Of a stretch of 64,000 bases of DNA, positions 24,397 to 35,350 are shown piece after piece. The DNA lies in the NCBI GenBank assembly GCA_002221725.1, contig NJFT01000155.1, forward strand, positions 35,239-99,238, given 5' to 3'. Under the pieces are notes generated by a model. It was given only the letters and a program-made list of their open reading frames with translations. It searched no databases and was not told where the DNA came from. Both the position numbers and the translations under genes were made by a program. Every line of letters begins with the position of its first letter. Within the stretch, counting starts at the first letter, position 1. The DNA comes from Scedosporium boydii. Lineage: Eukaryota > Ascomycota > Sordariomycetes > Microascales > Microascaceae.

Positions 24397-27300
24397 ATCA
24401 CTAGTGCCCCCAGGACCGAACACGTATATACCAAAGCATTGGACGGTCGGGCATGCGCGAAATGCCAATAAGGGCGCAGACGGCGGGTGCGGGGAATGCA
24501 AGAATGGAAGCCAAAGAGCCTATGGGCCTATGGCGAGAATGGTGGGGGCCCCCGACTGGCGGTGGTTCGTCGGGCCGGAAGTGCTACATTCGCAAAGAAG
24601 GGGCCAGAATCAGGTATTTCCTAATATCAAACAAGGCTGTGGATGCACGTCGACGATGGAAAAGAGACCAGGGGTCGTAGGAGCCGGCGCGATACGGACG
24701 GGTAGGTCGCGAGATCGTCGGTGCTCGGGAGCGGGCAGAATGACAGGTCGAGGTCGGGGCTCTAATGCATTGTGGATTGTTTAGTGGGGGAGGGAGTGTG
24801 AATGGCGGGGCAAGCACACCGCAGAGAGAAACAGGGCTGATGGAGTAATGAGACGTTCGATGACTGGATCACGTCGTTTGAGGCGGCGAAAAATTATGAT
24901 AGGAAGGATTGAAAAGAGGCTGGTGACCTGGGCACCTCGTGGGAGAATGCCGGCTCGAATGGGGTGGTGAACTTACCAGGTTCGGTTCCCCCAGGACACC
25001 AATGTTACGCCACGAGCCTGCCAGGACTGAAGTGCCAAAGAAACTCGGTAGCAGTTCTGGAGTCTAGGCCTCGCACGTCGCAGAGAGAATACGTAGAAAG
25101 GGCAAGTAATGGAGGAGATCAAATGTGGGTGGTCTGGATTGGGCAGCAGATACAATGCATCTGGCGGCCCAAACAATCGAGGATATTTTCGGGTATAATG
25201 AAGCTTGGATGTTCGCAAGGAAGGAGAAAGGGAGGTTCCTGGACAAGGAGCTATTGTCGGCCGTGGGGGGAAGGAGCTGTGCGAGCCAGACAGCGCAGAC
25301 AGCGCAGACAAGGACAGAGCAATGAGAGCAATCCACTCATTCGTCGAATCACGTTGGCCCCGTCGAGTCCGGTCGGGGAAAGGGCGGCTTCGATGCGCCA
25401 AAACCGATGTACCTTGTACCTTGTTCCCGGCCCTCGGCACTATAATTGTACGCAATTGTCATACCGAATCTAAGGTCTCCGTTACATATGTACTCCACTC
25501 GTGCCATGGGGAAGAAAGCGCACAATGAAAACACTCAGGTACCTCAGCATCCTGGGGCCGGGGTCTTGTCTTGAGAATCCAACATTCGTTAGACACCTGG
25601 CGACGGGAAACGTTGACAGTTGACAGATGATTCAATTTGCGTTCCAGGGTCTCACAGGATCAGCCCAGTCCCTCCAAACCAGGGATCCAAGTCGAACCGT
25701 GGAGGGCATTGAGGGGAATCCTCGTCCCAGATATTCTCTCATCCCATCTCCCATCTGCCTCTAAACCCTTCCCATGCACAATTCTGTTTGTAGGAAATTA
25801 CCTGCATTACCTACATGTCAACCATGTTGTGCCACAGTCGGTCACCTGGTATCCTTTCGCCAAAGAGGATGATTCTGGAAGCAAGCGTGTAACATTCGGA
25901 ATTAGTGACAACATTTAATCCGATGCTCGCTTCCTCTAACCTCACTTCGGCCTCTAACCCGAGGCTTTCCTCCTATTGACTTCGGAGGACTGTGGATCGC
26001 AGGTTGGGTATCGACGAGCTTCCCCTACATACCTAGATCGGCCATATATTGGTCGACTTTCTGCAGTGTGTGGGAAATCTTGCCATCATTGGCTTCCTGG
26101 CCCATCAGCCTGACGTGACTGGCCCAGAGCCTGGAATGCGGACAGAGAGAATGTTCGCGTACTCAATCGCATCAACGAAGAAGAGATCCTTACCATGAAC
26201 TTAACTAGCTCTTCCGATCTCTACTCTCCCTCTCATAGGTAGTCACCCGCTACGATGCACCGCCTAGGCAGATGGGGTAAGGCTCCAGATAAGGCCGAGA
26301 ACGGATTGAGATATAGTCAGACTGGACACGCATTTCGCCCCAAAAGCCAGCCACCATGCATGACTCTGGAGGATGGGCTCCTTGGAATGTCTTTCTTAGG
26401 TTGTCAAGATGAGAATCTGATCCGTCTATATTCTACTAGAACCCGTCGTGACAATGAATCTATCACGATCACTGCTCCCACCTGCGTTTCTCGCCTCCTC
26501 TCGGCCTCCACTCGTCCATTTCCTAGCTGTCGCCCAACGATGCCCCAACGATGCCGGCGCTAGCACTTCTTGGTATTAGCCCGGCGCAATACTCTCGCGA
26601 GAGGAAAGTAATATGTCGATGCTAAGAGCAATACGTGGTAGCACCGTGCAGTCGTGCCGGAATTTCCTGCACCTATGACGGTAAAGTGGAGGGCGGTAAG
26701 AGGCTCTGAGTGGTGATATACCAGGAGCAGGAGGAGAAAGGGAGCGTCGTGGAAGAAGAACAGAGCCTCGGCATTGACGACAATGGCTTGACAGTGTCGA
26801 ATGAATCGAGACGAAATCGATACCAGATGCCAATGAACGAAGTATTCGGACCCACGGTGAGTCTGTAAAGTGTAGGTTTTAATGTTCTGATCCCTCAGGG
26901 TTGGCCGGTCCGAGTATCTTCGTCACTCTCCTACTTCGTAAGAGGCTCCAAGCTCACCCCACTTACACCTAGATCCGGATTGGCGACAATGGAGGGGGAG
27001 GGGGGAATAACAACTGAAAAGAAGATGCCGGTTCGATGTCAGTTCCAGACCCTAACCTAAAAAAGACCCCTTCTTATCCACTTTACCCACCTCATTGGTG
27101 AGAATTCGTCCCATTGCTCCCCCGTCGTCCGCTCGTCGGTGGATTTCCTCCCGATGGCCCATTAACCTTGGATAGACTGGAACAGAGACCTTGGTCATGG
27201 AAAATACGCATTCTTGGTTCCAATTGGCACCATCCCACAGTATTATCGATGTTTTTGCCCTTGATCCTCGTGCCTTTTTGTCTTGTTTCTGTTTCTCGCG

Positions 27301-27980
27301 CATTCTGGCCTTCCCATCTTCTCCCCATCAGACCCCTTCGGCCTCGTTCCCAGATACCCTCCCCCCTTCTCTCTGTTCCACGTTTCCCTGCCCGGCTTCC
27401 GAAATGTCGCTGGTATGTGACGACTGTAACCATTGACGTAACTATCTCTGGATAGGTTCGTGATGGACCAGTCACCGACTCCTCTTGTAGACTGGACTTC
27501 CAGGATAGACAAAAGAAACAATGCAAAGAAGAACGAGCTACGTGTTCATCGCTCACGAACCCAATTGAAACCGCGTTAAGAACCGACGAGACCCTGGGCC
27601 TGTTTTCTATGCAATCAATGACTGAATGACTGATGGAAAGTGATCCACTCCAGTCCAATGCTGCTTAAACCTACATCAATTTTGATGTATTGAGTTGGAG
27701 CCCGTGATTGAATCAAATGCCACTAGTCCGGCCCCATTTAGTTCACCCAATCCCCACCTCACATTGCTCGGTGCACAGAGTCTCCGACCTAGATTTCATC
27801 ACTAGGTCTTCCATCTTTCATGTTTCTCCATCTTCAACCCGACCAGCTTTGCTATATAAAGGCACACCCTGCGGACGCTTCCTCGTCCCCTTCTACTTCA
27901 CTAATATACCCATACATCACAACACATCTCTCTAAGACAGGATCTCATTATAATTACCAACCTTCTACCTCACATGCACC
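24397..27980. other. long divergent intergenic region
   Basis: This 3.6-kb span separates a regulator gene on the minus strand from LRA2 on the plus strand. I find no protein family in it. The part near the regulator is G-rich on the plus strand, in keeping with a long C/T-rich leader of that gene. One TACTTCGTA copy lies at 26932. A TATA box for LRA2 is listed separately. Confidence 0.5.
27853..27860 (+). promoter_or_regulatory. TATA box of LRA2
   Basis: TATATAAA lies 121-128 bp before the LRA2 start codon, in a C/T-rich setting. This position is usual for a TATA box of an inducible fungal gene with a leader of about 60-90 nt. Confidence 0.45.
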
Positions 27981-29562
27981 ATGGCTTCCGCATCAGGTGT
28001 TCGCGAGTTTCCTACTATTAAAGCGATACGGTCTTACGTGATTAGCGGAGTCGGCGCAGGTACGTCGGGGCAGAAGAAGATCAATGGGTTGCGTAACTTC
28101 CCGTTTTGCTGACCGGAAGGTGTGAAGGCGGTGACTATCACAATGTTAAGGGGGGCCATTGGTAAGTAAAGAGTCCCAGTATCATACCACGCGTGTGTCT
28201 TGTGTGCTTTGTGCAGAGAAAGGAGAGCCACTTACACGAAGAAACTCGTAAACTAGGCTCATAGACACTCCCATCTCCACTCCCTGTTCAAGATGGGAAG
28301 AATATCGCAAGTCGAGGACAAGCTGGGGCATCAACGTCCTCGGTTCGTTCTTCATCGAAGTCGAGGCCTCTGATGGCACCGTCGGCATTGCCACCGGCTT
28401 CGGTGGCCCCCCAGCCTGTTGGCTCATACACCAACACTTCGAACGCTTCCTTATCGGCGCCGACCCGCGGAACACCAACCATCTCTTTGAGCAAATGTAT
28501 AGAGCTTCCCTGTTCTACGGTCGCAAGGGTCTTCCAGTGGCGGCAATCTCGGCAATCGATCTTGCACTTTGGGATCTGCTTGGAAAGCTTCGCAACGAAC
28601 CAGTCTACAAGCTTATCGGCGGCGCGACGAAAGAGCGACTTGATTTCTATTGCACAGGACCCGAACCCGTGGCCGCTAGAGAGATGGGTTTCTGGGGTGC
28701 GAAGCTTCCCCTACCTTATTGCCCTGACGAGGGCCATGTCGGACTCAAGAAGAACGTCGAGTTCCTCCGCAAGCACCGAGAAAGCGTGGGACCCGACTTC
28801 CCGCTTATGGTTGACTGCTACATGAGTCTCAACGTTCCTTATACCATTGAGATTGTCAAGGCATGTCTCGACCTCAACATCCACTGGTGGGAGGAGTGTC
28901 TTTCCCCGGATGATACCGACGGCTTCGAGCAGCTTAAGCGTGCCCACCCAACCATGAAATTCACGACTGGTGAACACGAGTACTCGCGATTCGGGTTCCG
29001 CAAGCTCGTTGAGGGCCGTAATCTCGACATCATCCAGCCCGATGTCATGTGGCTTGGTGGTCTCACCGAACTTCTCAAGGTCTCCGCCATGGCCGCCGCC
29101 TATGATATCCCCGTCGTGCCCCACGCTAGCGGACCGTATAGCTACCATTTCGTCATGTCGCAGCCCAACACGCCTTTCCAGGAGTACCTCGCTAACTCGC
29201 CAGATGGCAAGAGCGTTCTGCCCGTCTTTGGCGACTTGTTCCTCGACGAGCCCATCCCCACAAAGGGATACCTCACCACGGCCGACCTTGACAAGCCTGG
29301 ATTCGGACTTACTCTGAACCCAGCGGCGAGGGCAAAGCTCATCCCTGCTGACTACCTCCTGTCGCCTCCTCCGGCCAGGATACTCAGCCCGCCTACCCCC
29401 GAATCTGAGCCGGAGCCGGAGCAGGAGCAAGAGCAGAAACATCAGCAGGAGAAACTGCAGCAGAACGGAACGGCCATCCAAGATGGCATAATCAGCGAGC
29501 TGACGGCGAAGGTCGAAGCGTTGGTGACAGGTGGTACGAACGGTACGAATGGTACAGCCTAA
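27981..29562 (+). CDS. LRA2: L-rhamnonate dehydratase (enolase superfamily)
   Basis: Three exons (27981-28059, 28128-28161, 28257-29562) encode 472 residues. The enzyme turns L-rhamnonate into 2-keto-3-deoxy-L-rhamnonate in the non-phosphorylated L-rhamnose route. The N-terminus holds AGGDYHNVKGGHW, split over a 34-nt second exon, then SWGINVLGSF. The barrel domain carries the Mg ligands of the family in MVDCYMSL (Asp), WWEECLSP (Glu) and TTGEHEYS (Glu), and the catalytic His in VPHASGPYS. Homologues end near the segment KLIPADYLL; here about 70 further residues follow, with an E/P/Q-rich repeat and NGTNGT tail. LRA1 lies next downstream in the same direction. A TATA box precedes the gene. 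Confidence 0.92.
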
Positions 29563-31256
29563 GGATGTATTGACAAGGCGTTTGTCTGAGTGACTTGGAG
29601 ACTGGTATAGAACGTGAATATTCTTTTGAGGCATACGTTTATAAAATTGCTATGGCCGAGAATGGATTAGAAGACTCTTTTGGGCGCTGGGTTTGATGCT
29701 ACTGGTCACGAACGTTTCCTAACTTTTAGTATTCAGCTACTTTCATGCTTGTATTTTGCAGATTGAAAAACATCGATATTCCAACGCTTGCACTCCCATG
29801 TTTTGAGGCTCTTTCTGCCGCCCTGTTTCTTTAATGAGCGAACTGCAGGTCACGCGTTTTATCACGCACCCACACCTGTCCGAATCTCGTTTTCTGATCC
29901 CCCATCAGCTCCCCCTGTCCGCCGTTATGATTCCAGGGCGGAGCCGGGGGACGCACACCTTCCTCCATTTCCGAGTGATCATATCTCGAATGGCTTGCAT
30001 TCTAGTGACGGCACAGGTACCCGCGATGCAGGAGATATTTGCTTTCCGCTCACACATGTGCCGAGTTGAACGTATTGCCTAGTTCGACCCTGGTCAAACT
30101 TGCATGGCTCCGGACTCCCCATCCCACATCTTTCCTTTTTGGTTCTTGTCTGGGGAAACCCTTGTCTTGACGTGGATGTGCCATTCTCCCGAGTCTTCTC
30201 GGCAGAACTCTCTTCAATGTCTTCGTGTTCCTTCTCTCCGGCGCAGTCGTGTTTCCATTGGCAAACAAGTCAGTGATGTGGGGTAACATCGAAAATGGCT
30301 CTTTGGTGTGATGATTTTGACTTTCGCTGTTCGCTACAATGAAACGCCGAGAGGAACATCTCGGATCTCGGGGTCTTCCCAATTGTCAGGAATGTACGAA
30401 GTACATATGAAAGCTCGGCCGATGAAGACACACGCCAGGGTTCTTCGCTTCAGACGACAGCGCCAAGGAGATGGCATCGCCGGTCCTTTCATGCTGCTCA
30501 TTCTCGATGCTCGGTGCTCGGTGCTTCTTGTCGACCTTACCTCAATCCGTCCTCGGCGCCAGAACCTTCACGGGGCCCAGTTCGTGTAATTGGCGGGAGA
30601 TACTTGTCATTTCTGGCCTCTCTGTCCCTCAATTGAGCGAAACTCGAACGGCCCGTATCTTGGCAAGAGCTTCTCATCTTATTCCGCAATCTTTTTTCTC
30701 CTCTTGGTTTCGGGGAGGAGGGGGTTCCTCTGTTCGTTTTTTCTCAACGTCTTTTCAACAGTGTTATAAAGAATCGGAAGAATTAGATGTGCTGGGTTTT
30801 GTATCAATTCTCAATCAATTGATGTAATTGATGATCATTGATGTGAGACCATGATTAAATACTAGTGATGTTCCACTCCTTGAACTGCACCTCTCGACTC
30901 GAGTTCAGAGCTCACTCACCCCGAACCGCAGCACAAGCCCAGAGCAGAAGTGCTGCCACCGTCTGGTGACTCTACACGAAATAGCCGAGTTTTATTGAAC
31001 CTGGATATACATCATCTAGCGATGCCTCTTAGCATCGGCTCAATACTGATCCGCGAGGGGCAGCTGTAAAGCCCAATAAGCCATCACCTCTCTTTTACTC
31101 CCCTTCCGCCAACACAATTGTATGAGCTGGCCTCAATGAACCAAAATAAAAATCCAGGCTGCTCCTCTCTTCCCGGCCTCACAAGATAGCGCACTCTTGC
31201 CTTGCGCCTCGTAGACTTCATTTGCTTTTGTTATTGCTCCCCACATTCCTCACCAA
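29563..31256. other. intergenic region between LRA2 and LRA1
   Basis: Both neighbours read rightward, so the 3' part should be the LRA1 promoter. No gene is recognisable. One TACGAAGTA copy lies at 30395. The last 150 bases are C/T-rich. Confidence 0.5.
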
Positions 31257-32087
31257 ATGTCTGCTGCCCAACTACCCCGCGTCCACCTCCTCGCAAAGAA
31301 GAATGCGATCATCACAGGAGGCACCACCGGCATAGGCCGCGGCATTGCCCTCTCCTTCCTGCGTCACGGCTGCAACGTCACGGTCAACCACCTCGATCTT
31401 GAAAAGGACAAACCCCATCTCAGCTCTCTCATCGCAGAGGCCGACGCCATCGGCGCCGATGACCCCGAAGCCGGACTCCTCGCCCATCTTGCCGGCGACG
31501 TGCGGGAACCGCAGACCGCGGCAGATCTAGTCACTTATGCGGTGCAGCATGGCGGTACGGGAAGGTTAGACGTGTGCGTCTCCAACGCAGGCATCTGCAC
31601 ATTCGCCGAATTCCTAGATCTCGACGCGGATCTGTTCGCCAACACCGTCAGGACAAACCTAGATGGCGCCTTCTACGTCGTACAGGCGGCTGCTCGACAG
31701 ATGGCCCGCCACCAGACCCCGTCCGGTGGAAGCATTATTGCCATGTCGTCCATTTCTGCGCTCGTCGGTGGAGGCCAGCAGACGCACTATACGCCTACCA
31801 AGGCGGGCGTCCTTAGTCTTATGCAGAGCACTGCCGTGGCGCTGGGCAAGTACTCCATCAGGTGTAATTCGCTGCTACCCGGGACGATACGCACGCAGCT
31901 CAATGAGGAGGACTTGGCGGATGATGCGAAGAGGACGTATATGGAGGGTAGGATACCTCTGGGCAGGACGGGAGTTCCCTCCGATCTTGGGGGCCCGGCC
32001 GTGTTCCTTGCGTCTGATGAGCTGAGTGGATATGTGACTGGAGCACAGCTCCTAGTTGATGGCGGGTTGTTTGTTAATCTCCAGTGA
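31257..32087 (+). CDS. LRA1: L-rhamnose 1-dehydrogenase (SDR family)
   Basis: This single-exon gene encodes 276 residues. The enzyme oxidises L-rhamnose with NAD(P)+ to the rhamnonolactone, the first step of the fungal pathway. The cofactor fold TGGTTGIGRG is near residue 20, NAG in VSNAGIC, the catalytic Ser in MSSISALVGG and the YxxxK motif in YTPTKAG. The ending QLLVDGGLFVNLQ and the block YMEGRIPLGR are closely like the characterised yeast enzyme and separate it from ordinary SDRs. With LRA2 upstream it forms a two-gene piece of the rhamnose pathway; the lactonase and aldolase genes are not in the window. Confidence 0.92.
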   Translation: MSAAQLPRVHLLAKKNAIITGGTTGIGRGIALSFLRHGCNVTVNHLDLEKDKPHLSSLIAEADAIGADDPEAGLLAHLAGDVREPQTAADLVTYAVQHGGTGRLDVCVSNAGICTFAEFLDLDADLFANTVRTNLDGAFYVVQAAARQMARHQTPSGGSIIAMSSISALVGGGQQTHYTPTKAGVLSLMQSTAVALGKYSIRCNSLLPGTIRTQLNEEDLADDAKRTYMEGRIPLGRTGVPSDLGGPAVFLASDELSGYVTGAQLLVDGGLFVNLQ

Positions 32088-32232
32088 TGGAATCGTGTAT
32101 TTTATATTCCTTTCTGAGAGCAGCTATGCATACAATGAGTGATGAATCATCTAATCGTGAATCGCGTAACTGCTCCCAAGCTGGGATGATATCTAGCCCC
32201 CCCAACCACCACAGCTCAGGCACACCTTGGCC

Positions 32233-33272
32233 TCATTCAAGGACCCGCCTCTCTTCATTAGCCCGCCCTTCCCGAAACTTGAAGCCTCCCCAGTCAGAGC
32301 GGACAACCCATCCAGCTTCATCTACGACATCCTGTATCCTCTCCCTAGTTGCTAAAGCTTCTTCAGCCGAAAGGAACCCGCCTCCCATTCCAAACCCGAC
32401 CCCTTCTTCATCAAGGTCGACCCTCATCCAACCCTTCCAGCCGGCATTGATGTCTCCCCCAGGACCCCCGATTATAATAGTACCCCACCACTCCCTTCCA
32501 CGACTCGCATGTCGTCCATAGAGCATCCATTTTTGGGCCTCAGCGACCAACTTACGCACCTCCTCCACTCCGGACATACATCTCGGCGGACGGTAGACAT
32601 AGACGTGCTTTAGGTCGGCCTCAGAACAACTTAACCTTGTGGTATCAAACCGACCCTCGAGATCGACAACCAAGACGGTCTTCCCACAGCTGTTCCCCGA
32701 ACTTGCACCTTGCCCAGGGTTCTCTCCAAGAGCCGGTGGAGATGGGCAATGGGAAGACTCGCTTGTTACAAGTCGTGAGACAATGGCGTAGATGAGAGGT
32801 AGAGCTCGCCCTGCAATGGAGATTTGGGTTGAAAGTGTGTCGCGGAAGTGCTGTGAAATGAGAGAATCGAGTGCCGCAATTGAGGTTTGCTTAGGCTGGG
32901 CGGTTGTGGTTGTTCGTTGAGTGGTACTGGGGTTAGTCGAGGCGGCTGTTAGGGAGGAGAGATTTTGGCGGAGGGTGGAAAGGATCTAAGAGGAGAGGTC
33001 AGTCGCGAATGGCACGGGATGAGAAATGAAAAATTAAAAATATATTTTCCATAATTGAAAACAAATCATGGATATGAGCTGTATGCGAAGAAGACGTGGT
33101 GATGCCTCATCATTGATCAATCTCGCAGCAAGCGAGATCAATGTCGATGTCGTAATCACTCTGGGTCGGTTTCGAGAGAACGGACCAGAATTGAACTCAC
33201 CTCATCAAGACTTGTCTCTTCCACCTCTCTCAACATATTCCCACCCACCGCCGCGCCCGCGCCCACATCCAT
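32233..33272 (-). CDS. Rad51/RecA-family paralogue-like protein (XRCC2/Rlp1 type)
   Basis: Two exons (33272-33201 and 32985-32233, 215-nt intron) encode 274 residues. The segment VLVVDLEGRFDTTRL aligns with the second beta strand of Rad51-type ATPases (YIDTEGTFRPERL in Rad51), followed by DLKHVYVYRP, as in fungal XRCC2-like recombination proteins. The usual Walker A loop is not visible: where it should be, the protein reads QISIAGRALPLIYAIV, without GKT. The later GNSCGKT sits too close to the second strand to be a normal P-loop. So it may not bind ATP in the usual way. The product likely helps homologous recombination repair. It shares an 85-bp divergent promoter with SOM1. Confidence 0.6.
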
Positions 33273-33357
33273 CTTCACGACTCCGTGGCCCTGCCTGCAG
33301 GTCCTCTCACCTCACCAAGCGTACCGCCAAAAAAAAAAATAAAAGGGATCGGCAAGA
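33273..33357. promoter_or_regulatory. 85-bp bidirectional promoter
   Basis: Only 85 bp separate the start codons of the Rad51-paralogue-like gene (minus) and SOM1 (plus). The region includes an A-run (33329-33339) right before the SOM1 start. Both genes must share control elements or use sites inside each other's leader. Confidence 0.6.
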
Positions 33358-33931
33358 ATGCCCCCTCCAGTCCGAACCTTCCCGCCTTCAGCTCTCCCTG
33401 AGGAGATCCAGCTCGATACCTCTGGTCGGAAAAGAAAGCCCGCGTCGGGAGCGCCGAGCAATATCAATCTATCCGCCTGCGAACTGTTCACTATGTCGCA
33501 GTACGAATGTGTCGTGCCGCGGCCCGATATGCCGGAGAGTCGGGTCCAATGCTATGAGGTTTTGAGATTTTTCCGGAAGTGAGTGCGAAGATTTCTTTAC
33601 TTTCTGTTGTTTTCGCTTTCTTTGGGGCTGCAGTGTGCTATGAAGGAGTCAATTTCAGCTGTATGATCTTGTTTTCGGGGGCTTTGTTTGGGTGAGATTT
33701 GCCTGCTTCCGGCTTAAAAAGCCCCAGGCCTCAACTTGAGGTGGCATGACGAGGCTGTGAGATTTCAAACACAATCACTTTATCTGTCCACCGCCGCAAC
33801 AACGCCTTCGCAACGACAATTACTTTGCAGTCGAAATAAGAGCACTAACCGCGTAACTCTCTAGATGCGCTGATAAAAAGGGACCTTTCATGGTCGAAAC
33901 CACGGGTTGGGAGCAACAAGCAAGATCTTAG
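33358..33931 (+). CDS. SOM1: Som1, subunit of the mitochondrial inner membrane protease complex
   Basis: Two exons (33358-33578 and 33865-33931, 286-nt intron) give 95 residues. The Som1 pattern is clear: CELFTMSQYECVVPRPDMP, then C..VLRFFRKCAD and the ending VETTGWE. In yeast Som1 is a small protein in the intermembrane space that works with Imp1/Imp2 to mature a subset of inner-membrane proteins. The intron splits the codon of the lysine before CAD. The first in-frame ATG after the A-run is the start. It lies beside two other genes for mitochondrial proteins. Confidence 0.87.
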
Positions 33932-34387
33932 CCGGAGTTTACCTTTTGGTTTTAATACAGGATATACGGAGTTTGGGTTTAACATGTAAACATCAATAAC
34001 AGTATTGTGATCTCATTCACTACGTCTAGAACATAACGGCATAGATTCCAGGGACATATTCCCATAGACATTGTTCAATGGGAGCTCGACTGAGTCTCGA
34101 TTGCTACGTAAGGACCGAAGCTGGTGGGTTGACTTCCATGCCATATCAAGATCACGCGTCGGCAAAGCCAAGAGGCACGATTGAAAGGAGCTCGCGTATT
34201 CAATTGCTTATTCGATCCTCGGCAAGCCTACCCTTCCAGTCTATATCTATGATACAACACAAAAACCCCATTCAGACCCCTCAAATGAGCTCGGGAGCAG
34301 CTACACAGAGCATCAGATCACTGCGCAGCTGCCCCGAAGCACACACCGTCTCTCCGGCGCTACTTCACATTCCGGATTTCAGACAAA
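33932..34387. other. convergent 3' region of SOM1 and COX9
   Basis: Both flanking genes end into this 456-bp span. I see no coding signal in it. Confidence 0.5.
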
Positions 34388-34892
34388 TCACGCCTTCTCC
34401 GCCGCCCTCTCCTGCTCGAGCCTGGCGTAGAGGTTGTCTCGCTTGTGGACATTGCGCATGTGGAAGCCGTGCCTATAGTGGTGAAGTAAAATCGTTAGAA
34501 CAACGTTCTCGGTGGTTTCCGTCTTCGGCTCGTGTCTCCTAAGTTAGGGTCAATCGGATTCAAGAATATCGTACCAGAACCATGTGGCCATGCCACCGCC
34601 GAGAGCTAAGGTCGAGAAGTGTTAGCCGAGCTTCGAAATTCACGCATCAAGGTCCGGGGAATTGGAGCTCGAGGAGCCACGTACTGAGAGCAATGGTGAT
34701 ATCCATGATGAGGTTTCGCCTCAGCATCTAATTGAGAACACAAAGCGTCAGCCTGCCATCCCAAGTTCGCGGAAGATATCGAGTCGTCTGTTTTGCACTG
34801 GGCCATTCGTCGGGAGAATTCGTGCGCCGAGACGCTCAGCCATTGGGCTCCAGAAGGTAGATACGTACGCCGACAACGGGCTTGATGGCCAT
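34388..34892 (-). CDS. COX9: cytochrome c oxidase subunit VIIa (Cox9-like)
   Basis: The gene encodes only 60 residues in four exons: 34892-34869, 34727-34685, 34605-34575 and 34472-34388, with introns of 141, 79 and 102 nt. All borders are GT-AG and the phases fit exactly. The product begins MAIKPVVGMLRRNLIMDI, has one membrane segment (ALTLGGGMATWFWHGFHM) and ends in a charged tail with KRDNLYARLEQERA, the layout of subunit VIIa of complex IV in the mitochondrial inner membrane. No exon is long enough to be seen as an open frame on its own. It diverges from the uL22m gene. Confidence 0.85.
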
Positions 34893-35350
34893 TTTTGCGA
34901 TTGGTAGAGTCGATTCGACGTGGGAAAAGGGTGTTTGTGGTTTGCGGTGAGAAACGAAAGTTGTCGACTTGAGGATCGAGTTTGCGTGATGGGAAAGAGT
35001 CCGAGAGTTCTTGTGGTCTGATTCTACTTCCGTTATTTCACGTCCAATCCCGAGGCTATGATTGGGTCCCATTGACTCACGTGATTCTATGGGATCTGCA
35101 TTCCCAAAGCCTGATAGCTCCTCGGAGGAGAAATTCTTCCCTGACTGGACTTGGCCTGGCGCGACTTTTATGACTAAGCAGTACGGATTTTTCCCGAGAA
35201 TCAAAATTGTTCCTTCGCTGAAGGCTTTCAAAGACGAGCCTTGAATTGACGCACGACTCGCTCCAATTGATCTTAATCGTTGACCGAACAGGGCCGCCGC
35301 TATCGAAGAAAGGGCCCCGCGCTTGTTAGGTCGCCTGGCGCGTCGTCAAT
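34893..35350. promoter_or_regulatory. divergent promoter of COX9 and uL22m with CCAAT boxes
   Basis: This 458-bp region drives two mitochondrial-protein genes in opposite directions. It has CCAAT at 35044-35048, its complement ATTGG at 35061-35065, and a CACGTG E-box at 35078-35083. CCAAT is bound by the Hap complex, which controls respiratory genes in fungi. The use of these sites here is inferred. Confidence 0.5.

Noticed and set aside
28711..29634. 307-residue minus-strand open frame
   Set aside because: It overlaps LRA2 on the opposite strand and shows only low-complexity similarity.
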